Origin: Oscillospiraceae bacterium
GTDB taxonomy: Bacteria > Bacillota > Clostridia > Oscillospirales > Oscillospiraceae
Assembly (NCBI GenBank): GCA_017436955.1
Contig: JAFSCD010000012.1
Location: 1 to 51,992, forward strand
DNA length: 51,992 nucleotides
Reading direction: 5' to 3'
The stretch's first letter is position 1, and every line of letters begins with the position of its first letter. Below the pieces are notes generated by a model. The model was given only the letters and a program-made list of their open reading frames with translations, searched no databases and was not told the origin of the DNA. Both the position numbers and the translations under genes were made by a program. This document shows positions 45,541 to 51,992 of the stretch, one piece after another.

Positions 45541-45566
45541 AGGCTCCCTTTGCACAAGGGAGGCTT
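45541..45566. repeat. CCTCCCTT-family repeat unit, short copy
   Basis: aggctccctttgcacaagggaggctttttt. The outer palindrome of the family only; on the plus strand it also looks like a terminator. Confidence 0.6.
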
Positions 45567-45569
45567 TTT

Positions 45570-46517
45570 TTAGCGCAAGGTCCAGGAAAGATAGCCGCAA
45601 ACGGCGGCGATGGAGACGTTTCCCTGGGCATATTCAATGGCCTTTTGCAGGCAGGAAATGGCCTGCATCAGGTCTTGAGAGCTGCGGTTTGCGCTTAAGG
45701 TGCGTGACAGCGGATCCACGCCCGGCATACCTGCCCGGCAGGAAAGCGCGCCTTCCAAAAGCTCCAGCCAATGCTGCAGCGTGGGGATCATCTGATCCCG
45801 CTTCCACTTTTCCATCGGGACCAGGGTCTGCACAAGCAGCAGCGGATCTCTCTGGGAAAAGCTTTTGACAAAATTCTCGGTTTGGGGCGCAACGGCAACG
45901 CTGCCGTCCAGCAGCTTTTTCGCCTGCCCCAGGAAGCCGCAGCTTCGTACAGCGGCGGCACGCAGATCGTCTCCGGTCGCGTTGGGAAATTCGCTTTGCA
46001 GCGCCTGCAGCAGCGTTTTCTCCGGAAGAGGCTGCAGCTGCAGCGGCGTACACCGGGAGCGCACAGTCGGCAGCAGGCTCTCTGCGTTATCGGTGATCAG
46101 GATGAACACACCGTATTTCGGCGGCTCTTCCAGCACCTTCAGCAGGGCGTTTTGCCCTTCCGTCCGCATCTCCTGGTCGATCATATAGATCTTATGGGCT
46201 GCCTCGTTGGGACGGATGAACAGATCCTCACGCATATCCCGAAGCATATCCACGGGGATGGTCTTGTGGGTGGGGTCATTGACGGTGATAAAATCCGGAT
46301 GGGTGTCCGCCATCACCTTGCGGCAGGTGCTGCAGCCCATACAGGGCTTTTGCTGACCCGGGCAGAGGATCGCCGCAGCCAGCAGCCGGGCAAGGGTATG
46401 CCGACCGGAGCCTGCCGGTCCGCTGATGAGATAAAAATGGGAAATATGGCCGCTGTGCAGGGCGTTTGTCAGATTCTGTTTCAGCTGGTCGTTTCCCAGC
46501 AAGCGGCGAAAACCCAT
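45570..46517 (-). CDS. holB: DNA polymerase III subunit delta'
   Basis: A clamp-loader AAA+ subunit. The 315-aa protein starts LLGNDQLKQNLTNALHSGHISHFYLISGPAG, has the zinc module C52..C59-X2-C62-X2-C65, DQEMRTEGQNALLKVLEEP (Walker B/sensor region) and ILITDNAESLLPTVRSRC (SRC motif). Its Walker A reads GPAGSGRHT: the invariant lysine is replaced by arginine (R39), so ATP binding is probably lost, as in some delta' subunits that are structural only. It precedes ricT. AAAGGAGAGCACT lies before the ATG. Confidence 0.94.
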   Translation of the reverse strand: MGFRRLLGNDQLKQNLTNALHSGHISHFYLISGPAGSGRHTLARLLAAAILCPGQQKPCMGCSTCRKVMADTHPDFITVNDPTHKTIPVDMLRDMREDLFIRPNEAAHKIYMIDQEMRTEGQNALLKVLEEPPKYGVFILITDNAESLLPTVRSRCTPLQLQPLPEKTLLQALQSEFPNATGDDLRAAAVRSCGFLGQAKKLLDGSVAVAPQTENFVKSFSQRDPLLLVQTLVPMEKWKRDQMIPTLQHWLELLEGALSCRAGMPGVDPLSRTLSANRSSQDLMQAISCLQKAIEYAQGNVSIAAVCGYLSWTLR

Positions 46518-46542
46518 AGTGCTCTCCTTTGAAAATTTGTCT

Positions 46543-48156
46543 TTAGCCCCACAGCGCCGACAGCATGGGGATGATCTGCTTTTTCCGGCTCATGATCCGG
46601 GGCAGGAACACGGTATTGTCCTTGGGCTCGATGCTGAATGCCTGCTCGATGATCTCGTCGCTGCCCAGATAGATCAGCTGTGTGCCTTCCATCAGCACAT
46701 CGGTCAGCATCAGGATCACCATGGAGAAATTCTTCTGCGCCTTCATCTGGCGCATCAGGGCAAGGAACTCTTCCTTGCGCTCCAGGATCCTGGGGCTGTC
46801 CACGCAGGTGATCTGCGCCACCGCCAGACCGTGACCGGCGATGTGGAACTCCTTGTAATCGGCGCGCAGCAGTTCTTCGGCAGACTTGCCCTCCACGGAG
46901 GAGGAGAAGATCTCCCGTCCCAGCTCATCCAAAGAAACGTTGGCGATGCGTGCCATCCGCTCTGCGGTGCGGATATCCCGCTCGGTGCAGGTGGGGGATT
47001 TGAACATAACGGTGTCCGACAAAATGGCGGCGGCCATCATTCCGGCCAGCCTGGGCGAGGGCATCAGACCCCGATCCTGGAACATACCGGCGATAATGGT
47101 GTTGGTAGAGCCCACCGGCTCGTTGCGGACATAGATGGGATTGGTGGTCTGAATATCTGCCAGGCGGTGGTGATCGATGATCTCCAGAATATCCGCCTCC
47201 TCCAGACCGGGAACGGACTGGCTGAACTCGTTGTGATCCACCAGAACGATCCGCTTTCTGCGGGGTCGCAGCAGGTGATACCGGCTCAAAACGCCAACCA
47301 CTTTTTCCTCACTGTCCAAAATGGGATAGCAGGAATAGCGGTGCTTCAGCATCTGCTCGCGGACATCGTCCACCCGATCCTCCAGATGGAAGCAGATCAG
47401 ACCCTTGGTGTTACAGATGCGGCTGATGGGCGTGGACTGGAAGATGAGCCGTGCTGTGCGGTAAGCATCGTAGGGGGTGGAAATAATGCAGGTGCTGGTG
47501 GGAAGATCGCGCAGCTCCTCGCTGAGCTCTGCCTGGCACAGTACAAGGCAGTTGACGTTCATTTCCAAAGCTCTGCGGATCATTTCCGGCTGGTGGCCGC
47601 ACAAAACGATGGAGTCGGGGGAATTGAACAGCAACGTTTCCTGCTGCTGGGGAAGGGCGATGCATACCTCGCCGGAGATGGCGTCGGTGCGGTCGCCGGC
47701 GGCGTTGAGCACCTTGCCCTCCAGAATGGAGAGGACGTTGAAAAGCGGCACAGATTCCAGCTTGCCGGCAGTGGCAAGGCTCATATTGTAGTGCGCCACA
47801 TTTTCCCGCGACAGCATACCGAACAGCGTGCCGTCATCGTTGGCAACAGGAATGGCGGCAATACCGCTGACACTGCCCAGAGTTTCCCAGGCTCTGCCCA
47901 TAGTCACGGCAGCGGAAAGCACCGGCGGCGTATCAAATTCCAGATCCTTCACCTGGGTGTGGACGTTGCGCAGAAGCTGGGGCGGCTGAAAGCCGAAGCG
48001 ATCCAAAACGATCTGCGTTTCGTCGGAAACACGCCCCAGGCAGGCGGCGACGTATTCCCGGTCGCCCAAAGCGTTGCGAAGCGCGGCATACGCCATAGCG
48101 GCAACGATGGAATCCGTATCCGGATTGCGGTGACCGGTTACATAAATGGTGTCCAT
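46543..48156 (-). CDS. ppaC: Manganese-dependent inorganic pyrophosphatase with CBS and DRTGG domains
   Basis: Family II PPase hydrolysing pyrophosphate. The DHH domain begins YVTGHRNPDTDSIVAAMAY (H, D, D metal ligands at about 9-15) and resumes later with IVLVDHNEFSQS and ILEIIDHHRLADI. DHHA2 follows with GSTNTIIAGMF and a C-terminal SRKKQIIP. Between them sit two CBS halves flanking a DRTGG-type domain (about 75-295), explaining the 537-aa length against 309 in Bacillus PpaC. CBS-DRTGG PPases of Clostridia are regulated by adenine nucleotides, including inhibition by AMP/ADP and activation by diadenosine polyphosphates. GGAGGTTTTCT precedes the ATG. Confidence 0.93.
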   Translation of the reverse strand: MDTIYVTGHRNPDTDSIVAAMAYAALRNALGDREYVAACLGRVSDETQIVLDRFGFQPPQLLRNVHTQVKDLEFDTPPVLSAAVTMGRAWETLGSVSGIAAIPVANDDGTLFGMLSRENVAHYNMSLATAGKLESVPLFNVLSILEGKVLNAAGDRTDAISGEVCIALPQQQETLLFNSPDSIVLCGHQPEMIRRALEMNVNCLVLCQAELSEELRDLPTSTCIISTPYDAYRTARLIFQSTPISRICNTKGLICFHLEDRVDDVREQMLKHRYSCYPILDSEEKVVGVLSRYHLLRPRRKRIVLVDHNEFSQSVPGLEEADILEIIDHHRLADIQTTNPIYVRNEPVGSTNTIIAGMFQDRGLMPSPRLAGMMAAAILSDTVMFKSPTCTERDIRTAERMARIANVSLDELGREIFSSSVEGKSAEELLRADYKEFHIAGHGLAVAQITCVDSPRILERKEEFLALMRQMKAQKNFSMVILMLTDVLMEGTQLIYLGSDEIIEQAFSIEPKDNTVFLPRIMSRKKQIIPMLSALWG

Positions 48157-48190
48157 AGAAAACCTCCTATCCGGGGAAATGGCAGAAGAA

Positions 48191-48236
48191 TTTAGGGGAT
48201 TCCCACGCCGGCGTGCCCGCCGGCGCGGAATGACAG
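48191..48236. repeat. Partial TGTCATT-type repeat
   Basis: tttaggggattcccac, a GC-rich palindrome (gccggcgtgcccgccggc) and ggaatgacag; it matches the right half of the 9471-9558 element. Confidence 0.65.
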
Positions 48237-48244
48237 AAAACTTG

Positions 48245-49243
48245 TTAAGCTTGCGTGATCTCTCCTGCCAGGCTACGGGAGAACAGACGGGAGATCTCCT
48301 GGGGCTGCATTCCCTGACCGATGGCCCACATCAGCTTCGTCATAGCAGCCTCCGAGGTCATATCCCGACCCTGAATGATGCCAAGCTGCAGCAGCTTGTT
48401 GCCTACCTGGTAGACCTTCAGGTCGGAGCTGTCGTACAGGCATTGGGTGATGATCACCACGCTGATACCGGCTTCCACGGCACGCTGAATACCGCTTAAG
48501 CCCTTGCGAAGCACCTGAACACCGCCCAGACCGAAGGCCTCGATGACGATGCCTTTATAGCCCATGCCTGCCAGCATATCGAAGATGGCAGGATTCAGAC
48601 CGGGGGTCAGCTTCAAAAGAAAGACCTCGGTGCTGATCCCGGTAGCCAGCGCAGGCGCGCCGGTATACTTGGGAAGCACCCGGGGATCCAGCACCAGACC
48701 CTGGTTACTGACCTGACCTGCATACCGGGCGTTGATGCTTTCAAAAGCGGAGAAGCCGGAGGCTCTCACCTTCACAGCCCGACAGCCCAGCATAATTTTC
48801 CGGTCAAAGGCCAGAAATACGCCGCTTTGGCCGGAGGCTGCCATAGCAAAGGCTGTCCGCAGATTGTCCGGTCCGTCGGAAAGGAAATCCGACAGCGGAA
48901 GCTGGGAGCCGGTAAATACCACGGGAACGTCGATGTTCGGCAGCATAAAGGTGACTGCGGAAGCGGTGTATGCCATGGTATCCGTGCCGTGGGAGACCAC
49001 CACACCGTCAAAATCACTGCGGCGCCGGAAAATGTGCTGCGCAATGGTCTGCCATTGTTCCGGCTGGATGTTGGAGGAATCCAGACACATCACATCCTCC
49101 ACGGTGATATCATAGTAAGTGCGAAGCTGATTCAGTTCCCGCTCCATCACGTCGGAGCGGCGGGGCTCAAGACCCTCTCCTGCGTCAACGGAGGCAATGG
49201 TGCCGCCGGTCGTCAGCAGCAGGATGCGTTTTTTTGTAGGCAT
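48245..49243 (-). CDS. ansA: L-asparaginase, type I (cytoplasmic)
   Basis: Hydrolyses asparagine to aspartate and ammonia. The 332-aa protein has LLTTGGTIASVDAGEGL with the first catalytic threonine (about T15), VVSHGTDTMAYTASAV with the second Thr-Asp pair, and NLRTAFAMAASG. No signal peptide, which fits the cytoplasmic form. GAGGGGATTGCTTT precedes the ATG. A consensus promoter is upstream (49313-49341), and the pyrophosphatase gene 88 bp downstream may be read through. Confidence 0.94.
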   Translation of the reverse strand: MPTKKRILLLTTGGTIASVDAGEGLEPRRSDVMERELNQLRTYYDITVEDVMCLDSSNIQPEQWQTIAQHIFRRRSDFDGVVVSHGTDTMAYTASAVTFMLPNIDVPVVFTGSQLPLSDFLSDGPDNLRTAFAMAASGQSGVFLAFDRKIMLGCRAVKVRASGFSAFESINARYAGQVSNQGLVLDPRVLPKYTGAPALATGISTEVFLLKLTPGLNPAIFDMLAGMGYKGIVIEAFGLGGVQVLRKGLSGIQRAVEAGISVVIITQCLYDSSDLKVYQVGNKLLQLGIIQGRDMTSEAAMTKLMWAIGQGMQPQEISRLFSRSLAGEITQA

Positions 49244-49312
49244 AAAGCAATCCCCTCACATACGGGACAATATCCGGCACATTGTGCCAATGCGTATAAT
49301 TCCACTAACTAC

Positions 49313-49341
49313 ATTATACCTGCATTATCGAAAAATAGCAA
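49313..49341 (-). promoter_or_regulatory. Promoter of the asparaginase gene
   Basis: Minus strand TTGCTA (49336-49341), 17-bp spacer, TATAAT (49313-49318). A small ggcacattgtgcc palindrome lies in the leader. Confidence 0.75.
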
Positions 49342-49371
49342 GATAAAATAGGGAATGATACCTGCCTATGC

Positions 49372-49400
49372 TTGCTTTTTTTATTCTGCTGCAGTAAAAT
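49372..49400 (+). promoter_or_regulatory. Promoter of galE
   Basis: Plus strand TTGCTT (49372-49377), 17-bp spacer, TAAAAT (49395-49400), 32 bp before the start codon. Confidence 0.7.
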
Positions 49401-49431
49401 AATAAAAAATACCGATCGGAGGGTAATATTT

Positions 49432-50448
49432 ATGAAGGTTTTGGTTACCGGCGGTGCCGGCTATATCGGCTCCCATACCTGCGTTGAGCTGCTGAATGAA
49501 GGCTACGAGGTAGTAGTTGTTGACAATCTGTGCAACTCCAATCCCGAAAGCCTGAAGCGTGTGCAGGAGCTGACCGGAAAGACCCTGAAATTCTATGAGG
49601 GCGACGTCCGTGATGAAGCGCTGCTGAAGCAGATCTTTGCGGAAAATGAGATCTCCTGCGTGATCCACTTTGCCGGTCTGAAGGCCGTTGGCGAAAGTGT
49701 TGCCATGCCCTGGGAGTACTATGATAACAACCTGAATTCCACCCTGGTGCTGACCAAGGTGATGAAGGAAGTGGGCATGAAGAATCTGATCTTCTCCTCC
49801 TCCGCCACCGTCTACACCGCTGACAATGAGATGCCTCTGAAGGAAACCAGCCGCACTGGTCACTGCACCAATCCCTACGGCTGGACCAAGTATATGACCG
49901 AGCAGATCCTTTCCGGCATGAGCCACGCCGACAAGGAGTGGAGCATCGTGCTGCTGCGCTACTTTAACCCCATCGGCGCGCACCACAGCGGCCGCATCGG
50001 TGAGGATCCCCGTGGCATCCCCAATAACCTGATGCCCTATATCACCCAGGTGGCGGTGGGTCGCCGTGAGCAGCTGAACGTATTTGGTAATGACTACGAT
50101 ACGCCTGACGGCACCGGCGTCCGGGACTATATCCACGTTGTGGATCTGGCCAGAGGTCACGTGGCGGCTGTGAAGTATGCCACCGAAAATGCAGGCTGCG
50201 AGGTGTTCAATCTGGGCACCGGCACCGGTTACAGCGTGCTGGATATGGTACACACCTTTATTGATGTAAACCGTGTCGCGGTTCCCTATAAGATCGTAGA
50301 GCGCCGCCCCGGCGATATCGGCACCTGCTATGCCGATCCTGCCAAGAGCGCTGAAAAGCTGCACTGGAAGGCAGAAAAGACCCTGGCGGATATGTGCCGG
50401 GATTCCTGGCTGTGGCAGAGCACCAACCCCATGGGCTACGGCGAATAA
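49432..50448 (+). CDS. galE: UDP-glucose 4-epimerase
   Basis: Interconverts UDP-glucose and UDP-galactose for galactose use and cell-surface sugars. The 338-aa protein is full length: VTGGAGYIGSHTCVELLNEGY (NAD site), FSSSATVYTADNEMPL with catalytic Ser about 124, and PYGWTKYMTEQIL with Tyr149/Lys153. The late GTGVRDYIHVVDLARGHVAA and RRPGDIGTCYADPAKS are typical. The ATG at 49432 has CGGAGGGTAATATTT upstream; the longer frame begins in the promoter. Monocistronic; no other Leloir gene lies nearby. Confidence 0.97.
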   Translation: MKVLVTGGAGYIGSHTCVELLNEGYEVVVVDNLCNSNPESLKRVQELTGKTLKFYEGDVRDEALLKQIFAENEISCVIHFAGLKAVGESVAMPWEYYDNNLNSTLVLTKVMKEVGMKNLIFSSSATVYTADNEMPLKETSRTGHCTNPYGWTKYMTEQILSGMSHADKEWSIVLLRYFNPIGAHHSGRIGEDPRGIPNNLMPYITQVAVGRREQLNVFGNDYDTPDGTGVRDYIHVVDLARGHVAAVKYATENAGCEVFNLGTGTGYSVLDMVHTFIDVNRVAVPYKIVERRPGDIGTCYADPAKSAEKLHWKAEKTLADMCRDSWLWQSTNPMGYGE

Positions 50449-50458
50449 AATACATACC

Positions 50459-50480
50459 GGCGCACCGAAAGGTGCGCCGA
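50459..50480 (+). terminator. Terminator of galE
   Basis: cggcgcacc/ggtgcgccg stem with a gaaa loop, followed by atgtttgttg; a moderately T-rich tail. Confidence 0.7.
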
Positions 50481-50489
50481 TGTTTGTTG

Positions 50490-50640
50490 CGCCTGCATCG
50501 TGCCAAGGAAGGTGCTGCGCCTTCGTTCAGAATGACGGACGCAGCGAGTGACACAGGTTGCGGCGGGAGTAAACCCCCGCCCTACGTACACGTCTGGAGA
50601 TGATATGTAGGGCGGTGCCTTGGTGCCGCCGCACCGACGG
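50490..50640. repeat. Mosaic of degenerate intergenic repeats
   Basis: This gap between galE and mntP holds a partial TGTCATT-type unit (ctgcatcgtgccaaggaagg ... cagaatgacgg) and two GTAGGGCGG-type hairpins (gcgggagtaaacccccgccctac; tgtagggcggtgccttggtgccgcc). No gene is seen in 50449-50760. Confidence 0.55.
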
Positions 50641-50700
50641 ACGCATTGATTGGTGCGCACCGTTCCGCACCTGCCTTTCGCAAGGGGCCTTTGACGCATA

Positions 50701-50729
50701 TTGACAATTTTTATGCCGTATGATAAGGT
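50701..50729 (+). promoter_or_regulatory. Possible promoter of mntP
   Basis: Plus strand TTGACA (50701-50706), 17-bp spacer, TAAGGT (50724-50729), 32 bp before the ATG. The -10 is weak. Confidence 0.5.
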
Positions 50730-50760
50730 AAGCGGGAAAATTACGGACGGAGGGTCAGCG

Positions 50761-51345
50761 ATGCCCACAGAGTTTATGTTCTATTTTACAAACCTGATGC
50801 TGGGCATCGGTCTGGCGATGGATGCGTTTTCCGTGTCCCTGGCAAACGGCCTGAATGAATCTTATATGCGCCTGCGGAAAATGGTGATGATCGCCGGCAT
50901 TTTCGGCGTGTTTCAGGGTTTGATGCCTATGCTGGGCTGGGTGTGCCTGCATTACCTGGTGCAGGTATTCGGCGTGCTGGAGGAGCTGATCCCCTGGATC
51001 GCCCTGGGACTTTTGAGCTATATCGGCGCCAAGATGATCCTGGACAGCATAAAGTGTGAAAACAAGGGGATCTGTAATATTACGCTGACCCTTTCGGCAC
51101 TGCTGCTGCAGGGAATTGCCACCTCCATTGACGCGCTGTCGGTGGGCTTTGCCATTGTGGAATACAGCCTGACGGAGGCGCTGCTGGCAGCAGCCCTGAT
51201 CGCGGCGGTGACCTTTGTCATCTGCTTTGCCGGCATTGTCATCGGCAAGAAGGTGGGCACCAAACTGGCAGGCAAGGCCGGTATCTTCGGCGGTGTGATC
51301 TTGATTCTGATCGGTATTGAGATTTTTGTTACCAGCTTTTTCTAA
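50761..51345 (+). CDS. mntP: MntP-type manganese efflux pump
   Basis: A 194-aa membrane protein made of two repeats of three helices. Each repeat opens with a conserved acidic motif: LGIGLAMDAFSVSLANGL (about 14-31) and LLQGIATSIDALSVGFAI (about 117-134). The aspartates in MDAFSVS and IDALSVG are the metal-binding pair of the MntP/YtaF family, which exports Mn2+. CGGAGGGTCAGCG precedes the ATG at 50761; twenty extra codons upstream lie in the promoter. No manganese riboswitch was recognised in the leader, though it is the common partner of mntP. Confidence 0.93.
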   Translation: MPTEFMFYFTNLMLGIGLAMDAFSVSLANGLNESYMRLRKMVMIAGIFGVFQGLMPMLGWVCLHYLVQVFGVLEELIPWIALGLLSYIGAKMILDSIKCENKGICNITLTLSALLLQGIATSIDALSVGFAIVEYSLTEALLAAALIAAVTFVICFAGIVIGKKVGTKLAGKAGIFGGVILILIGIEIFVTSFF

Positions 51346-51351
51346 AACTAT

Positions 51352-51481
51352 ACCTTGCCTCCCTCTTTGAGGGAGGTGGCTTTTGCGAAGCAAAAGTCGG
51401 AGGGAGTGTCGTTGATGTTATAGGACACTCCCCCAGACAGAAATCAGAGATTTCTGCCAGCCCCCTCAGGGAGGGGGCCGA
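51352..51481. repeat. Palindromic intergenic repeat, CCTCCCTT family, copy 3
   Basis: cctccctctttgagggaggtggcttttgcgaagcaaaagtcggagggagtgtc, then gacactcccccagacagaaatcagagatttctgccagccccctcagggaggggg. A longer version of the family with two nested stems and a gcgaagc loop module also found in the 160-bp elements. Confidence 0.7.
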
Positions 51482-51504
51482 GGCAAAACCCATACATAAA
51501 AATT

Positions 51505-51528
51505 CCCCGGTAGGTTTTCCTACCGGGG
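51505..51528 (-). terminator. Terminator of the CofE-like gene
   Basis: ccccggtagg/cctaccgggg stem flanked by aaaaatt; on the minus strand it is followed by AATTTTTATG. Confidence 0.8.
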
Positions 51529-51536
51529 TTTGCTTT

Positions 51537-51992
51537 TTAGTTCGTATAATTATCGAAGTAGCCCTGCACCAGGATGATGGGCGTGCCCTTGTCGCCGGAG
51601 CCGGAGGTCAGATCGCACAGAGAGCCGATCAGATCTGTCAGCCGGCGGGGCGTGGTGCCCTGGGATGCCATAGAGCCGGCAAGATCACCCTTCTCCCGGA
51701 TGCGCTGCTCAATGGCAGACTTCAGCGCGTCGCCGGAGAGGTCGGCAAAATCATTGTCTGCCAGATATTTCAGCTTCAGCTCGTTGGGCGTACCCTCCAG
51801 ACCCGGGGTGTTGGCAACGCTGACGCTGGGGTCAGCCAGCTCCCAGATCTTGCCTACGGGGTCTTTGAAGGCGCCGTCGCCGTAGACCATAACCTCAATA
51901 TGCTTGCCGGTGCGCTCCAAAAATCTCTTTTGGATGTCCAGCACCAGATCGCCACATTCCTTGGGGAACAGCTTGATCTTATCCTCGGTGGA
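51537..51992 (-). CDS. Coenzyme F420-0:L-glutamate ligase-like protein, 5' part missing
   Basis: The last 151 residues of a longer protein; the frame is open to the window edge. Visible segments are TGKHIEVMVYGDGAFKDPVGKIWELADP, TPGLEGTPNELKLKYLADN, GSMASQGTTPRRLTDLIGSLCDLTSGSGDKGTPIILVQGYFDNY. I recognise this C-terminal pattern from Clostridial proteins annotated as F420-0:gamma-glutamyl ligases. Clostridia do not generally make F420, so the real substrate may be another glutamylated molecule. The N-terminal catalytic part is outside the window. Confidence 0.75.
   Translation of the reverse strand, partial: STEDKIKLFPKECGDLVLDIQKRFLERTGKHIEVMVYGDGAFKDPVGKIWELADPSVSVANTPGLEGTPNELKLKYLADNDFADLSGDALKSAIEQRIREKGDLAGSMASQGTTPRRLTDLIGSLCDLTSGSGDKGTPIILVQGYFDNYTN

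Noticed and set aside
46519-48195. Plus-strand ORF opposite the pyrophosphatase gene
   Set aside because: The minus strand has intact DHH, CBS and DHHA2 motifs; the plus frame is a shadow.
50449-50760. yybP-ykoY manganese riboswitch before mntP
   Set aside because: The conserved internal-loop sequences were not seen; the region is explained by a terminator and degenerate repeats.

Overview
The window reads as a chromosomal segment of an anaerobic, Gram-positive, spore-forming Bacillota of class Clostridia, most likely a gut-type member of the Oscillospirales (Oscillospiraceae/Ruminococcaceae). The evidence is spoIIE, an oxygen-sensitive class III ribonucleotide reductase with its activase, strong GGAGG ribosome sites with occasional TTG/GTG starts, and the conserved Firmicutes sets infC-rpmI-rplT, rpsO-pnp, truB-ribF, rqcH-mrnC and ricT-holB. 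Base composition is moderately GC-rich by eye. No rRNA, tRNA, CRISPR, phage or IS transposase gene was seen. About 46 genes are present and most lie on the minus strand. The right edge cuts a gene.

Layout. 1-2.7 kb: a possible small inverted-repeat element, a Nudix hydrolase overlapping a diacylglycerol-kinase-like gene, and an RluA-type pseudouridine synthase. 2.9-4.2 kb: infC-rpmI-rplT with an attenuator leader and an AUC start for IF3. 4.3-8.6 kb: a small P-loop protein, pgi, rqcH and mrnC. 8.7-12 kb: a PHP phosphatase, a glycerophosphodiesterase and an MFS transporter. 12.1-12.6 kb: two tiny divergent genes, one a ribbon-helix-helix protein, sharing a palindromic operator. 12.8-15.1 kb: GNAT, DUF2156 and queT behind a preQ1-I riboswitch. 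15.3-18 kb: a two-component system. 18-22.6 kb: MscS, an exonuclease, a CYTH protein and SpoIIE. 22.7-29 kb: pnp, rpsO, ribF, truB and a DUF2207-like membrane protein. 29-34.4 kb: trxB, nrdD with a fused redox domain, nrdG and a DMT transporter, with NrdR-like boxes before nrdD. 34.5-37.7 kb: methyltransferase-DUF6440-GNAT, then an ECF sigma/anti-sigma pair. 38-46.5 kb: ASCH, rlmD, GNAT, a radical SAM protein, a membrane protein, CapA, ricT and holB. 46.5-52 kb: CBS-type pyrophosphatase, asparaginase, galE, mntP and a CofE-like gene fragment.

Most of the content is housekeeping: translation and RNA metabolism (IF3, L35, L20, S15, PNPase, Mini-III, TruB, RluA-type, RlmD, RqcH, RicT), deoxynucleotide supply (NrdD/NrdG plus TrxB), sporulation (SpoIIE, RicT), envelope functions and small-molecule transport.

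The intergenic regions are unusually rich in short palindromic repeats of at least four families. One family has three recognisable copies of about 160-170 bp and behaves like a non-autonomous element. The most interesting functional signals are the divergent RHH/65-aa pair with its shared operator, the three NrdR-like boxes at a 32-bp period before the NrdD-redox fusion, the preQ1-I/terminator/start-codon arrangement at queT, the long stem in the pnp leader, and the infC leader.
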